From Brevinema_A sp051649245 (GTDB lineage: Bacteria > Spirochaetota > Brevinematia > Brevinematales > Brevinemataceae), in the NCBI GenBank assembly GCA_051649245.1, contig JBOFGS010000019.1, positions 62,001-126,000 on the forward strand: DNA of 64,000 bases, written 5' to 3'. Numbering within the stretch: the first letter of the stretch is position 1; the number at the start of each line of letters is the position of its first letter. The notes under the pieces were generated by a model. That model did no database searches. It was given only the letters and a program-made list of their open reading frames with translations, and was not told the origin of the DNA. The position numbers and the translations under genes were made by a program. Shown one piece after another: positions 44,870 through 53,918 of the stretch.

Positions 44870-46096
44870 ATGATTGAATTATCATATCTTGAAGATGGAG
44901 TGATCGCACCAATGGGGTTTAAAGCTACAGGAGTATCTTGTGGTTTAAAACATGGTGGATCAAAGGATATCTCCTTACTTCTTAGTCAGGAACCTTGTAC
45001 AACAGCCATGGCTTTTACCAAAAATAGGATTCAAGGATCTCATATTATTGTTGATAAAGAACGTATTAATAATAATTGTAGAGCACTTTTAATAAATAGT
45101 GGTAATGCAAACTGTCTCACAGGTCAACAAGGTATTGACAATGCACGTGAGATTCTTGCATTAACAGAAGAAAAATTAAATCTGAGAACAGGAGAATGTT
45201 TACTTGCTTCTTCAGGGGTTATCGGGCAACCTATTGATATGGTTCGTATGAAATATGGCATAGAAAGACTATCTACGGTGATACAAACAGAAAACAACAT
45301 TAAATATTTTGGTGCTGGGATTATGACATCTGAAAATAGGCAAAAAAATCTTGCTTATGGATTTTCTCTAGATGGTATTCCTATAAGAATTGGTCTTAGT
45401 AGTAAAGGTACAACAATGATTAAACCTTGGTTGGAAACAATGCAAGGAACATTGATTGCTATTATCACATCAGATATTTGTATTGAAAAAAAACTATTAC
45501 AAGAAGCACTCTCTGACGCTATTGGCATTTCATTAAATCGCATGAGTATTGATAATGACTTAAGTCCTAACGACAGTGTATTTTTTCTTGCTAACGGTAT
45601 GGCAAAAAATCCTATTATTGCAGATAAAAATGATCCTCGGTACCGTATTTTCTTAGATGTGTTGAAACAATTACTTACTGAAATCACAAAAATTTTAATT
45701 CGTCAAGGACTTGGAATTACGAAACTTATTAATTTAAATGTTTTGAATGCTACATCGCCGGAACAAGCTGAAAATCTTGTTCGAAAAATCGCTGAATCCT
45801 ACCAAGTAAAAACATCTTTCCATGGTCAACTGCCGGCATGGCAAAAAATTCTTAATGTTGTTTCTTATAGTAACACTGATTTTGATTTAAACACTATTGT
45901 CATAAAAATCAATGGTCATACGCTATTTTCTGAAGGAACAATCAATATTGCAAATTACGCAACAGCTCGAAGCCATATGGCTCAAGTAGAATGTCTTGTT
46001 GAAATTGATCTCAAACAAAATTCTCACAATGCCCAATTATGGACTTGTGATTTATCACATGATTATGTCAAATCGAACTCATTTTTATCAGAATAA
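44870..46096 (+). CDS. argJ: ArgJ-family protein (ornithine/glutamate acetyltransferase), divergent active site
   Basis: The 408-residue protein aligns along the whole ArgJ family: AMAFTKNRIQGSHI near 46, INSGNANCLTG near 75-85, LASSGVIGQP near 112-121, KGTTMIKPWLETMQ near 179-192, DNDLSPND near 225 and the WTCDLSHDYV end. ArgJ self-cleaves at Ala-Thr in MATML; here that is Glu189-Thr190, and the GEGATK motif reads GLGITK. The nucleophile Thr is kept but two neighbouring key positions differ. No other arg gene lies nearby. It may be a weak or altered acetyltransferase. AAGGAA precedes the ATG. Confidence 0.85.
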   Translation: MIELSYLEDGVIAPMGFKATGVSCGLKHGGSKDISLLLSQEPCTTAMAFTKNRIQGSHIIVDKERINNNCRALLINSGNANCLTGQQGIDNAREILALTEEKLNLRTGECLLASSGVIGQPIDMVRMKYGIERLSTVIQTENNIKYFGAGIMTSENRQKNLAYGFSLDGIPIRIGLSSKGTTMIKPWLETMQGTLIAIITSDICIEKKLLQEALSDAIGISLNRMSIDNDLSPNDSVFFLANGMAKNPIIADKNDPRYRIFLDVLKQLLTEITKILIRQGLGITKLINLNVLNATSPEQAENLVRKIAESYQVKTSFHGQLPAWQKILNVVSYSNTDFDLNTIVIKINGHTLFSEGTINIANYATARSHMAQVECLVEIDLKQNSHNAQLWTCDLSHDYVKSNSFLSE

Positions 46097-46130
46097 TAAA
46101 AAAACCACCTGAAATAAGGTGGTTTTTTTA
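46097..46130. terminator. bidirectional terminator after argJ
   Basis: AAAAAAACCACCT and AGGTGGTTTTTTT pair around GAAATA, with A and T tracts on both sides. It serves argJ on plus and the secreted protein gene on minus. Confidence 0.88.
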
Positions 46131-46598
46131 TTATTTTAAGGTCTGTGGTGTAGATGATGTTCTACTAGGGGTTTGAGTAGGAACAGGTAGTGAAACCCTT
46201 TTGTAGAGTTGCTTTTGTAAGATAAAATTAGGATCTGTTGCAAACTCCAAAGTACCTGCTAAAGGCATACGTACATAAGCACCTATCACTTTTTCACTTT
46301 CTGTAGAAAATAATGTTAAATAAGTTGTATTGTCACGCAATGATAAGGTATATTTTAGATTGTAAGTAGTATTTTGTATAAACTCGGATTCTTTAGATGA
46401 AATAATAAGAGTAACATTTTGACCATCACGAAATAATAATCGTTGTTCTGTTGCTAAAATTTTTTCAGCAGAAAAATAATCGGCAGTTACATGAAAATAA
46501 GACCACGCTCCTAATAACGAGGCATGACTAAGTACGTTATTTGCATAAGAAACAGCACTCATACAAAGAAATAAATACAGCAACAAAACTGATTTCAT
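46131..46598 (-). CDS. small secreted hypothetical protein
   Basis: The product is 155 residues from ATG 46598, which has GAGGATT upstream; the open frame runs to 46850 but overlaps the preceding gene and lacks a ribosome site. The signal peptide MKSVLLLYLFLCMSAVSYA is cleaved near 19-20. The mature part looks like a small lipocalin-like beta domain (LLGAWSYFHVTADYF … QRLLFRDGQNVTLII … YLTLFSTESEKVIGAYVRM), with a disordered Pro/Thr/Ser tail. It follows the next secreted gene by 22 bp. Function unknown. Confidence 0.65.
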   Translation of the reverse strand: MKSVLLLYLFLCMSAVSYANNVLSHASLLGAWSYFHVTADYFSAEKILATEQRLLFRDGQNVTLIISSKESEFIQNTTYNLKYTLSLRDNTTYLTLFSTESEKVIGAYVRMPLAGTLEFATDPNFILQKQLYKRVSLPVPTQTPSRTSSTPQTLK

Positions 46599-46620
46599 AA
46601 TCAATCCTCTTTTATAACTT

Positions 46621-47364
46621 TTAAAAATCAAAATCATTGGTTTCCGTGTCATTTGTTGAATCTGATCCTTGTTCAAATTTAGGAAATTTTTTCCAATAAA
46701 TACTTTGTTGAGGTTCAAAACTAGGAGTTTTAGACATTTGAAGATATTCTTGATCAGGGAGTGTTCTGATAAAAAATCCTTGTTTGTCACGAACTGATTG
46801 AGATAAGGGATCTTGATCGGCATAGTGAAAAACAAAAAAATTGTGTCCAAACAAATTATATTGCGTTATTCTCAGCAATCGTTGCATTTGAGATTCTAAT
46901 GTTTCAGATGTTTTGATATTTTGAAGCCAAATAGATTGTCCATTGGATTCAATAATTAATATCTCTTCACTTACAGCAGGAATATTAAATAATTTTGAAT
47001 TTTCTGTATAAAAACGCCACCACATCCCTTGGTACTCAACTTTGGGAGTAAAACCATTAGTACCTTCATACGGTATTAATGACTTTTCAAATTTTGATTT
47101 AATATCTTCTAAAGTATTTGTTGCATTCAAAATACTTGAAATAGTCCCCAACGATGGCAACTCAGAAAGAGATGGAGGATCTATGATAGGTGCTACGGTT
47201 GTATTTGAAACGGTAGAGAACAAACTAGGGACAACATTATCTGCAACAGTTGCGTTAGTTGTTTCTGGAGTATATTCATCATAATACTCATATTCTGTAT
47301 TTTGAAGAGCAGATTGTGCATAATAGGGGACAGAATACAACAACAACAAAAGAAAAATTTTCAT
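46621..47364 (-). CDS. secreted hypothetical protein
   Basis: The product is 247 residues from ATG 47364 (GGGAGG upstream); a longer frame to 47451 has no ribosome site. The signal peptide is MKIFLLLLLYSVPYYAQS. A low-complexity Thr/Ser/Val-rich linker (about 20-90) precedes a compact domain (about 95-230) rich in Trp, Tyr and Phe (KVEYQGMWWRFYTENSK, QSIWLQNIK, FGHNFFVFHYADQD). The Asp/Thr-rich C-terminus is acidic. It is paired with the downstream secreted protein and is probably periplasmic or surface exposed. No family recognised. Confidence 0.62.
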   Translation of the reverse strand: MKIFLLLLLYSVPYYAQSALQNTEYEYYDEYTPETTNATVADNVVPSLFSTVSNTTVAPIIDPPSLSELPSLGTISSILNATNTLEDIKSKFEKSLIPYEGTNGFTPKVEYQGMWWRFYTENSKLFNIPAVSEEILIIESNGQSIWLQNIKTSETLESQMQRLLRITQYNLFGHNFFVFHYADQDPLSQSVRDKQGFFIRTLPDQEYLQMSKTPSFEPQQSIYWKKFPKFEQGSDSTNDTETNDFDF

Positions 47365-47475
47365 ATACAAACGCCTCCCGTTAAGACCATATATCAATAT
47401 AATAATAAAATAAGAGCATATTGTCAAATGTATTTTTAAAAAGATTACCAATCAGAATAAATTAATATGATTCTG

Positions 47476-48750
47476 CTACAACGAAATCACATCTTCTTTC
47501 AAATATGGTTTCAGTGCTTCAGGAATGAGAATAGTTCCATCTTGTTGTTGATAATTTTCCAAAACGGCAACTAATGTACGTCCGACTGCTAATGCAGATC
47601 CATTTAAGGTGTGAACATACTCTGTTTTTTTAGATCCTTCCGAACGATACCTCATATCAGCACGACGTGCTTGGAAATCACGACAATTAGATACAGAAGC
47701 AATCTCTCGATAGGCATCAAATGATGGTAACCAAACTTCAATATCATAAGTTTTTGCAGCAGAAAAACCCATATCTCCTCTGCTCAGAATCACAATACGA
47801 TAAGGAAGACCAAGTTTTTGCAGTATTTCTTCTGATGTTTGAAGCATACGTTGATGTTCTGCTTCGGAATCTTCAGCTTTACAGATGGTAACTAATTCTA
47901 CTTTGTTAAATTGATGGACACGAATAAGTCCTTTTGTATCTTTTCCATAACTACCAGCTTCTTTTCGAAATGATGGAGAATAAGCGGTAAATCTAGATGG
48001 CAGTAGTCGCTCTTCAATAATTTCACCATGGTATATATTAGTTAATGCCACTTCGGCTGTTGGATTTAAAAACAAATCTGAATCAGCAATTTTAAATAAA
48101 TCTTCTTCAAATTTTGGCAACTGTCCTGTACCATAAAGAGCACGATCCGCAATAGCAAAGGGTACCCAAATCTGTTCTGCACCTGCTGCAATATTATGAT
48201 CAAGCATAAAATTAATCAACGCCATTTCTAATCGTGCAGCCATACCACGTAATATAGGAAACCCACGACCAGAAATTTCAGCGGCACGTTCAGGTTCCCA
48301 AAGATTGAGTTTTGTTAACAAATCAATATGAGATAATGGGGTAAACCCAAAGTTTTTTGGAACACCAAATTTTTTAATTTCAACATTTGCAGTTTCATCA
48401 GCTCCTTTTGGAACTTCTTGCATAGGAACATTAGGAATACGCTCAAGAATTAATTTGAGCTCTTGTTCGCACTCTTCTTGATCAGCTTCAAGTGTTGCCA
48501 TTTTGTCTTTAATCTGATCGGCTTCTTTCAATAGAAGTTCAGCACCTGTATGATCTCCAGATGCTTTTTTCATTCCAATCTCTTTTGATAAAGAGTTCCG
48601 ACGAGTTCTTAGTTCATCAGCTTGGAGTTGGGCTGTTTTTCTTGCTTGGTTTACTTCAACAGCTTTTTCAATTTGTGTGCTAACAACACGATCTTTTAAC
48701 AACTCTCTAACCAATTCTGTGTTTTCAGATAAATAATTTATATCAAGCAT
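47476..48750 (-). CDS. serS: seryl-tRNA synthetase
   Basis: The product is 424 residues. The N-terminal coiled-coil arm (about 30-105) binds the tRNA variable arm. The class II core has motif 1 near FPILRGMAARLEMALINFMLDHN, motif 2 in RFTAYSPSFRKEAGSYGKDTKGLIRVHQFNKVEL (split here for length only) and motif 3 LNGSALAVGRTLVAVLENYQ. Start: ATG 48750 with GGAG 6 nt upstream; the TTG one codon earlier is less likely. It directly follows the coiled-coil gene by 9 bp. Confidence 0.97.
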   Translation of the reverse strand: MLDINYLSENTELVRELLKDRVVSTQIEKAVEVNQARKTAQLQADELRTRRNSLSKEIGMKKASGDHTGAELLLKEADQIKDKMATLEADQEECEQELKLILERIPNVPMQEVPKGADETANVEIKKFGVPKNFGFTPLSHIDLLTKLNLWEPERAAEISGRGFPILRGMAARLEMALINFMLDHNIAAGAEQIWVPFAIADRALYGTGQLPKFEEDLFKIADSDLFLNPTAEVALTNIYHGEIIEERLLPSRFTAYSPSFRKEAGSYGKDTKGLIRVHQFNKVELVTICKAEDSEAEHQRMLQTSEEILQKLGLPYRIVILSRGDMGFSAAKTYDIEVWLPSFDAYREIASVSNCRDFQARRADMRYRSEGSKKTEYVHTLNGSALAVGRTLVAVLENYQQQDGTILIPEALKPYLKEDVISL

Positions 48751-48759
48751 CAAAAACTC

Positions 48760-51705
48760 CTAACTTCTATATCGCTCTAAAATTAATTCTACATAAGATT
48801 GGGTGACTTTTAAATTTTTAGAAATATCAGCAACGCTCCATTCTTGGTCGCGAAGTCTCAAGATATTTTTCACATTTGGATCTTCAGCATCATGTTGATT
48901 TTGTTTTGGTAGCCCCATTCCTGCACCAGATTTTTCGATACTATTCATAGCTTTAGCAATCCACTCTCTCATTTTATCAAGACGTTTCATTTCGGCATCA
49001 ATATGAACAATCATATGATCTAACTCATTAAAACGAGAAACAGCGGAGTGAATTTTTGTTTGTTCGCCAGCAAGTATCCTCATATCAGACTGTAAAGAGC
49101 CAAATTTTTCTTGCAAATCATCAGAAAATAATGATATCTCTTGAACTTTCGAAATCAATGTTTCTGTAGAATCAGATAAAGAACCAACACCTTGTTCCGT
49201 AAGATTTAGTCTTGCCATCATGTCATCAACAAATTCTTTTCGTTGTTGTAAGATATCTAATGATTCTTGGAGATCATTAAATGAAGAAAGATTTTTTAAC
49301 AACAATTCTTCAATGTTTTTTACCCTTTCTTTTTCGGATTCTAATTGTTGAAAGACAGAAGCAACAGATTTGACATCATTAATAGAATTTAAAAGATATT
49401 CACAAGAACGATCAGCTTGTTCTGTATATAAGTTGAGATCGTTTGTTTTTGTCTGCAACATACTAGAAAAAGATTGCATATTTTGCAAAACCTCATTACC
49501 TTCATAATAAGAATTTTTCAAATTTGCTATTAAATGTTCTGTCTCTTTTCTGAGGGTGTGGACTTCTTGAGCACTTTGTTGCAATTTAGTAATAAGATCA
49601 TCCGATTTATCAAGTTTTTCAGCTTTCTTAGTAAACGCAATTAATTGTTTATCAACCTCTTTGACTCGAGTGGCAAGACGTTCTATATCTTTTTGAGCAA
49701 CATCTCTTACTTCTTTTTCATGTTTCCACAACTCTTCTTTCAGATTGTTTACTTCGTGACGAGCAAGTTCTAATTGATGTTGTAAATCATCCTTACATCC
49801 TCTGATATGATCAGAAGTATAATGTTTTAAATCATCAATACGACGAGATGCTTCCTGAAGGAGACGTTCTGATTCATCCTGCAATTTCATCAATGATGTT
49901 TCTTTAATTTGTGTCAATAAATGCTGAAGATTAGCAACTTCACTTTGAACAGAATTATAATTACTTCTTGCTTCACCAACAACTTCTTCATACCGATCTT
50001 GCCATGCTTTGTGTTCTTGATCAAAATCAGCACGCCCTTTTTCAAAAAAATCTTGAATCAAAATCTGTACTTCATTACTTAGTGATTGTGTGTGTTTAGT
50101 AATCATCTCTGAGGTCATCGATAATGATTTATTTCTATCTTGTTCAAACCCTTGCATCATAACAAGCACTTTTTCTTTTTCGGTATTAAAACTTTGATTG
50201 ATTTCTTGAAATCGTTGTTCTAGAAAATCAACATATTTTTGTTTTTCAGCAACAGATTCTTTTAATTGATCGGCATCACGAAACATTGATTCAATAGTTT
50301 CTTGGTATTGTTCTTTGTATTCTTTTTCCAAGATTTTGGTAATCTCTTCAATACTTTTTTGGAGACGTTCTTGGTTGGCATCACGAAAGTTTTTTTCCAC
50401 CAATTCCAGATTTTCATTAATTTTTTCTTCAAGTTTTTCTCTAAATTCTGACAAAATCGTGTTAGCATAGGTATTTGTATTATCTACATTCTGACGAAGT
50501 TCTGAGATAGTGTGTTGAAAGTTTTGTTCTTCTAAAGACAAATACTCTGTTGTTTTAATGTTTAAGGCTTTGAAACGTTCTTCTATCATCGATTCTTGTT
50601 CAACAAAAGCTGTAGAAATTCTTGTTAATTCTGCCCTGATATTATCGATTTGTCCTTCCAAATCTTTTTCCAAACGGGTTTTTGCTGAGTCAACACGTTG
50701 ATCCAATTGATAAAAAGCATCGTTAACTTGAGTATCAAAAGCTTGCTTTTTCTCCTCCAATACATAGTCAAATTTAGCTTGTGTATCAACTACTAAAACA
50801 TTAATTTTATCGATAGAATTATCAATATAATCCAACAATTTTGTTTCAGACTCATGAAAAAAGGCTTCTTTTTCATGAAAAGTCTCTTGAATAAGATCTT
50901 TATCAACTTGAATATCATCTTTAAGTTTGGTCCACATATCAAAAATATCTTCTAAATTTGTATGTGCAATAGTCTTTGCCATTTCAATATCATTGTCGTA
51001 TTTTTGTTGGAGTGTTTCAAGATTGATCTGTATATATTCTTTAAATTCTTTAATTTTGCTGGCGATCGATTCTGACGCTCCACCAAGATCATTGATTTTG
51101 GTACTCATTTCTTTATCTTTTTGTTCAATTTGTTCTCGTGCATGAAGAAGATATGTGTCCAAATCTTTTTGTAATGCTTGATGAAATCCTTCTAATTCAT
51201 GACGAGATCGTTCTTGTACTTGATGCGTAAATGTTTTATAATCTGATTCAAACGTATTGATAATATCACGAAGAGTTTTAATTTGAGCAACACTTTCGTT
51301 TGCTTGTGTTCTCATTTCAAGAATGGTACCTATTTTTTCTTCAGCATCTTTAAATTCAGAACGAATTTGTTTGTATTCGGACAACTCATATTCGATTCCT
51401 TGGATCTCTGATCGAAGAGCATTTAATAAATCTTGTCCTTGAACAATATCAATATCCAATTCTTTGACTTTCTCTTGTAGGACTTGAGAAATACGATTCA
51501 TCCTTTCAATTGCAATTTCAGATCCAATCATCTTATCATTAAATTCTTTTTCTTTTTGCCGAAGCATTGATTCAATCTGTCGTTCGGATTGCTTAAGAAA
51601 ATCTTGCAATGAATGCAAAGAAATATTACGTGCATCAGTATGCCTAAAGTAAAACAACAATCCAGTAAAAATAACAAGAGAGAGAATAGGGATTAAAATT
51701 TCCAT
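48760..51705 (-). CDS. giant membrane-anchored coiled-coil protein (SpiroCoCo-like)
   Basis: The 981-residue product has one N-terminal transmembrane helix (about 3-19). From about 30 to 900 it is almost unbroken heptad-type coiled coil rich in Glu, Gln, Lys and Leu, with no Pro-rich breaks. The C-terminus (about 945-981) forms a small helix-turn-helix-like unit, ILRLRDQEWSVADISKNLK-(V)TQSYVELIL, similar to the end of DUF2802/SwrB-type proteins. I recall large coiled-coil proteins of this layout annotated in spirochaetes as 'SpiroCoCo'. It could be a cytoplasmic filament or scaffold. It is cotranscribed with serS. Confidence 0.75.
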   Translation of the reverse strand: MEILIPILSLVIFTGLLFYFRHTDARNISLHSLQDFLKQSERQIESMLRQKEKEFNDKMIGSEIAIERMNRISQVLQEKVKELDIDIVQGQDLLNALRSEIQGIEYELSEYKQIRSEFKDAEEKIGTILEMRTQANESVAQIKTLRDIINTFESDYKTFTHQVQERSRHELEGFHQALQKDLDTYLLHAREQIEQKDKEMSTKINDLGGASESIASKIKEFKEYIQINLETLQQKYDNDIEMAKTIAHTNLEDIFDMWTKLKDDIQVDKDLIQETFHEKEAFFHESETKLLDYIDNSIDKINVLVVDTQAKFDYVLEEKKQAFDTQVNDAFYQLDQRVDSAKTRLEKDLEGQIDNIRAELTRISTAFVEQESMIEERFKALNIKTTEYLSLEEQNFQHTISELRQNVDNTNTYANTILSEFREKLEEKINENLELVEKNFRDANQERLQKSIEEITKILEKEYKEQYQETIESMFRDADQLKESVAEKQKYVDFLEQRFQEINQSFNTEKEKVLVMMQGFEQDRNKSLSMTSEMITKHTQSLSNEVQILIQDFFEKGRADFDQEHKAWQDRYEEVVGEARSNYNSVQSEVANLQHLLTQIKETSLMKLQDESERLLQEASRRIDDLKHYTSDHIRGCKDDLQHQLELARHEVNNLKEELWKHEKEVRDVAQKDIERLATRVKEVDKQLIAFTKKAEKLDKSDDLITKLQQSAQEVHTLRKETEHLIANLKNSYYEGNEVLQNMQSFSSMLQTKTNDLNLYTEQADRSCEYLLNSINDVKSVASVFQQLESEKERVKNIEELLLKNLSSFNDLQESLDILQQRKEFVDDMMARLNLTEQGVGSLSDSTETLISKVQEISLFSDDLQEKFGSLQSDMRILAGEQTKIHSAVSRFNELDHMIVHIDAEMKRLDKMREWIAKAMNSIEKSGAGMGLPKQNQHDAEDPNVKNILRLRDQEWSVADISKNLKVTQSYVELILERYRS

Positions 51706-51904
51706 TATAATTTATCAAAGACCTTCTGTTTCATCAGATTAATATAAATGTCGGTTTTTATATCATAACATATTATAAAGAAAAATTAAAAATATTTCAA
51801 AATAAACAGTAAAAGATATTACACCGTTATCTCCTTGATTTTTATTAAATAATTGATTATAATTAATTATATGAATATTTTTATAAAAAATAAGGAGTCG
51901 ATTT

Positions 51905-52537
51905 GTGATTAAAGAAGTTAAGAGCCTAAAACTTGCTCCTTGGTGGAAACGATTCTTGGCGTATTCTATTGATCAAATATTTCTTTTTGTATTCTTGATT
52001 ATTTTTATTATGGGTATTTATGGAGATCAATTTACTGAATTAATGAACAATATCAATAATATGAATGCAGCATCTCTTTTAAAAGATAGTCTTTCAGATG
52101 TTTTTTCCATAGATGAAATCAATCGCCTCAGTCCAGAACGACAAACTCAATTTTATTTGATCCAGCTCATTCAAACAAAATATTCACGTTCTATTTTTTT
52201 ATTATCCCAAATATTATCGTCTCTTTATTTCTTATTATTTTGGAGTGGCACAGGTCAGACATTCGGTGCTAAATTACTCAAAATAAAAGTCATATCATAT
52301 ATAGGTTCAAAACCTCATTTTCTTGCTGTTGGAATAAGAGTGATTACTTTAAAAATTATGGAAATTGCTTGGGGATTACCTGCTCTCATTGTTACAAATT
52401 CTCTCTTCAAACAACGCCTCCATGATAGTGTGTCTCAAACAATTGTTGTTGAAGATTTTGACATCGAAGAATTTGTAGAAAAAAGAGAAATCCACAAAGA
52501 AGAACAACCAGAATACCATCCAAATAAAAAAGATTAA
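51905..52537 (+). CDS. RDD family membrane protein
   Basis: The product is 210 residues. The RDD core is KLAPWWKRFLAYSIDQIFLFVF (about 9-30; R and D present), with a second helix pair near 85-110. The third part follows the usual GQTFGAKLLKIKVI (near 117-130) and ends LHDSVSQTIVV. A hydrophilic loop of about 45 residues separates the first helices, and the tail is acidic. RDD proteins are often transporters or antiporters; the role here is unknown. The start is GTG with AGGAG upstream. Confidence 0.85.
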   Translation: MIKEVKSLKLAPWWKRFLAYSIDQIFLFVFLIIFIMGIYGDQFTELMNNINNMNAASLLKDSLSDVFSIDEINRLSPERQTQFYLIQLIQTKYSRSIFLLSQILSSLYFLLFWSGTGQTFGAKLLKIKVISYIGSKPHFLAVGIRVITLKIMEIAWGLPALIVTNSLFKQRLHDSVSQTIVVEDFDIEEFVEKREIHKEEQPEYHPNKKD

Positions 52538-52552
52538 TCAAATGTGACAAAT

Positions 52553-52592
52553 AAAAACCCATACCTCATCAATAATGCAGTATGGGTTTTTA
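52553..52592. terminator. bidirectional terminator
   Basis: AAAAACCCATAC and GTATGGGTTTTT pair over 12 bp around a 15-nt loop, between the RDD gene and the convergent peptidase. Confidence 0.8.
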
Positions 52593-53708
52593 TTATGATT
52601 GTTTGATCAGTTGTAAAATAAGTTTTGTTGTATCTACAAGATCTTGAATATAGATAAATTCATTAGTACTGTGAATTTCTTCCATACCAACACTAATAAC
52701 CGTACAATCAATATTATGTACTGTATAAATATTGGCATTGGTTCCTCCACAAGACTCTTCATAGCAAGGAACAATTCCTATAGCATTTAATCCTTCTGCA
52801 ATAAAAGTAATAATTGGGGAATTTTCTGTAAAATCATAACCAATGTTTGATTGTTCGATATGACACCGAATATCAATTGCCTGAGATTTGTGTTTTTCAA
52901 CAGCATTTTTGACTTGTTCCAAGATAGGGTCACATTTTTTTTGAACGATAGAACGAACTTCTCCAACAATCTCTACATGATCAGGCACAATATTACGACC
53001 ACTACCACCATTGATAAGACCAACATTACAAACAGTATCAGACGATATACGACCTGAAGGTAAATCCATAATCACATGTGCTGCAGCTTTGATAGCATTT
53101 ACACCTTTTTCAGGAGCAATTCCAGCATGTGAGGCCTTTCCAATGACATTGATACGATATTCATAATGATAAGGAGCTCTAAGATTAATAGAACCCACAG
53201 GACCACCTGAATCTAAGATAATTCCATAGTGAAGCCCTTGAAATTCTTCTTTAGGAATAAATCGGGCACCCATAAGCCCTACTTCTTCGGCAGACGAAAC
53301 AATAAACAGCAATTCTCCATGAGGTATTTGTGTTTCTAAAAGAATATCAATAGCAACAAGCATACTCGCAATGCCACACTTATCATCTGCCCCAAGCACA
53401 GTATCACCGGATGATTTAATAATATCTCCATCGATGATAGGTTTAACATTATGACAAGGATTAACGGTATCAGCATGTGCATCAAAAAACAGTCCTTTTT
53501 TGTTAGGATCTGTAGCTGATATATTAATCAACATATTTTCTGTTTGCTTTTTAAATTTTTCGGAATAATAAGATATCCTTCGTACAGATAGATTTTTCCC
53601 AGATAAATGACGTTCAATATAATCAAAGATCTGCTTTTCCTCAAAACTTGGGGAAGATATGGCAGTCATATCCATAAATAATGTTACTACTTTTTCTTGT
53701 ATATCCAT
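52593..53708 (-). CDS. M20 family peptidase (PepT-like tripeptidase)
   Basis: The product is 371 residues from ATG 53708; GAGGTG lies just upstream and overlaps the alternative ATG at 53720. The zinc ligands are visible: DAHADTVNP near 77-85, GADDKCGIA near 106-114, SSAEEVGLMGA near 138-148 (catalytic Glu pair), LDSGGPVG near 164, and MEEIHSTNEF near the end. The lid/dimerisation domain contains GKASHAGIAPEKGVNAI. It most resembles PepT-type aminopeptidases that act on short peptides. Confidence 0.88.
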   Translation of the reverse strand: MDIQEKVVTLFMDMTAISSPSFEEKQIFDYIERHLSGKNLSVRRISYYSEKFKKQTENMLINISATDPNKKGLFFDAHADTVNPCHNVKPIIDGDIIKSSGDTVLGADDKCGIASMLVAIDILLETQIPHGELLFIVSSAEEVGLMGARFIPKEEFQGLHYGIILDSGGPVGSINLRAPYHYEYRINVIGKASHAGIAPEKGVNAIKAAAHVIMDLPSGRISSDTVCNVGLINGGSGRNIVPDHVEIVGEVRSIVQKKCDPILEQVKNAVEKHKSQAIDIRCHIEQSNIGYDFTENSPIITFIAEGLNAIGIVPCYEESCGGTNANIYTVHNIDCTVISVGMEEIHSTNEFIYIQDLVDTTKLILQLIKQS

Positions 53709-53841
53709 TGGGCACCTCATTTTATTATCTTTTTATTATAGCTCATTTTTTATAAAAATCAATAGCTTCTATTATTAATAGAACAAAAAAAACAGGGTCA
53801 TCTATAAAAATAATTCTTGTATATCCTTTGATTCTTGGGTA

Positions 53842-53870
53842 TTGCAAAAAGAAAAAAAGTACGTTATAAT
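53842..53870 (+). promoter_or_regulatory. promoter of the SNF2 gene
   Basis: TTGCAA (53842-53847) and TATAAT (53865-53870) are 17 bp apart, about 49 bp before the start codon. Confidence 0.6.
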
Positions 53871-53918
53871 ATATTTTAATGTACAATACTGTATATTTAT
53901 TGGGGGGAGGTCCACATT

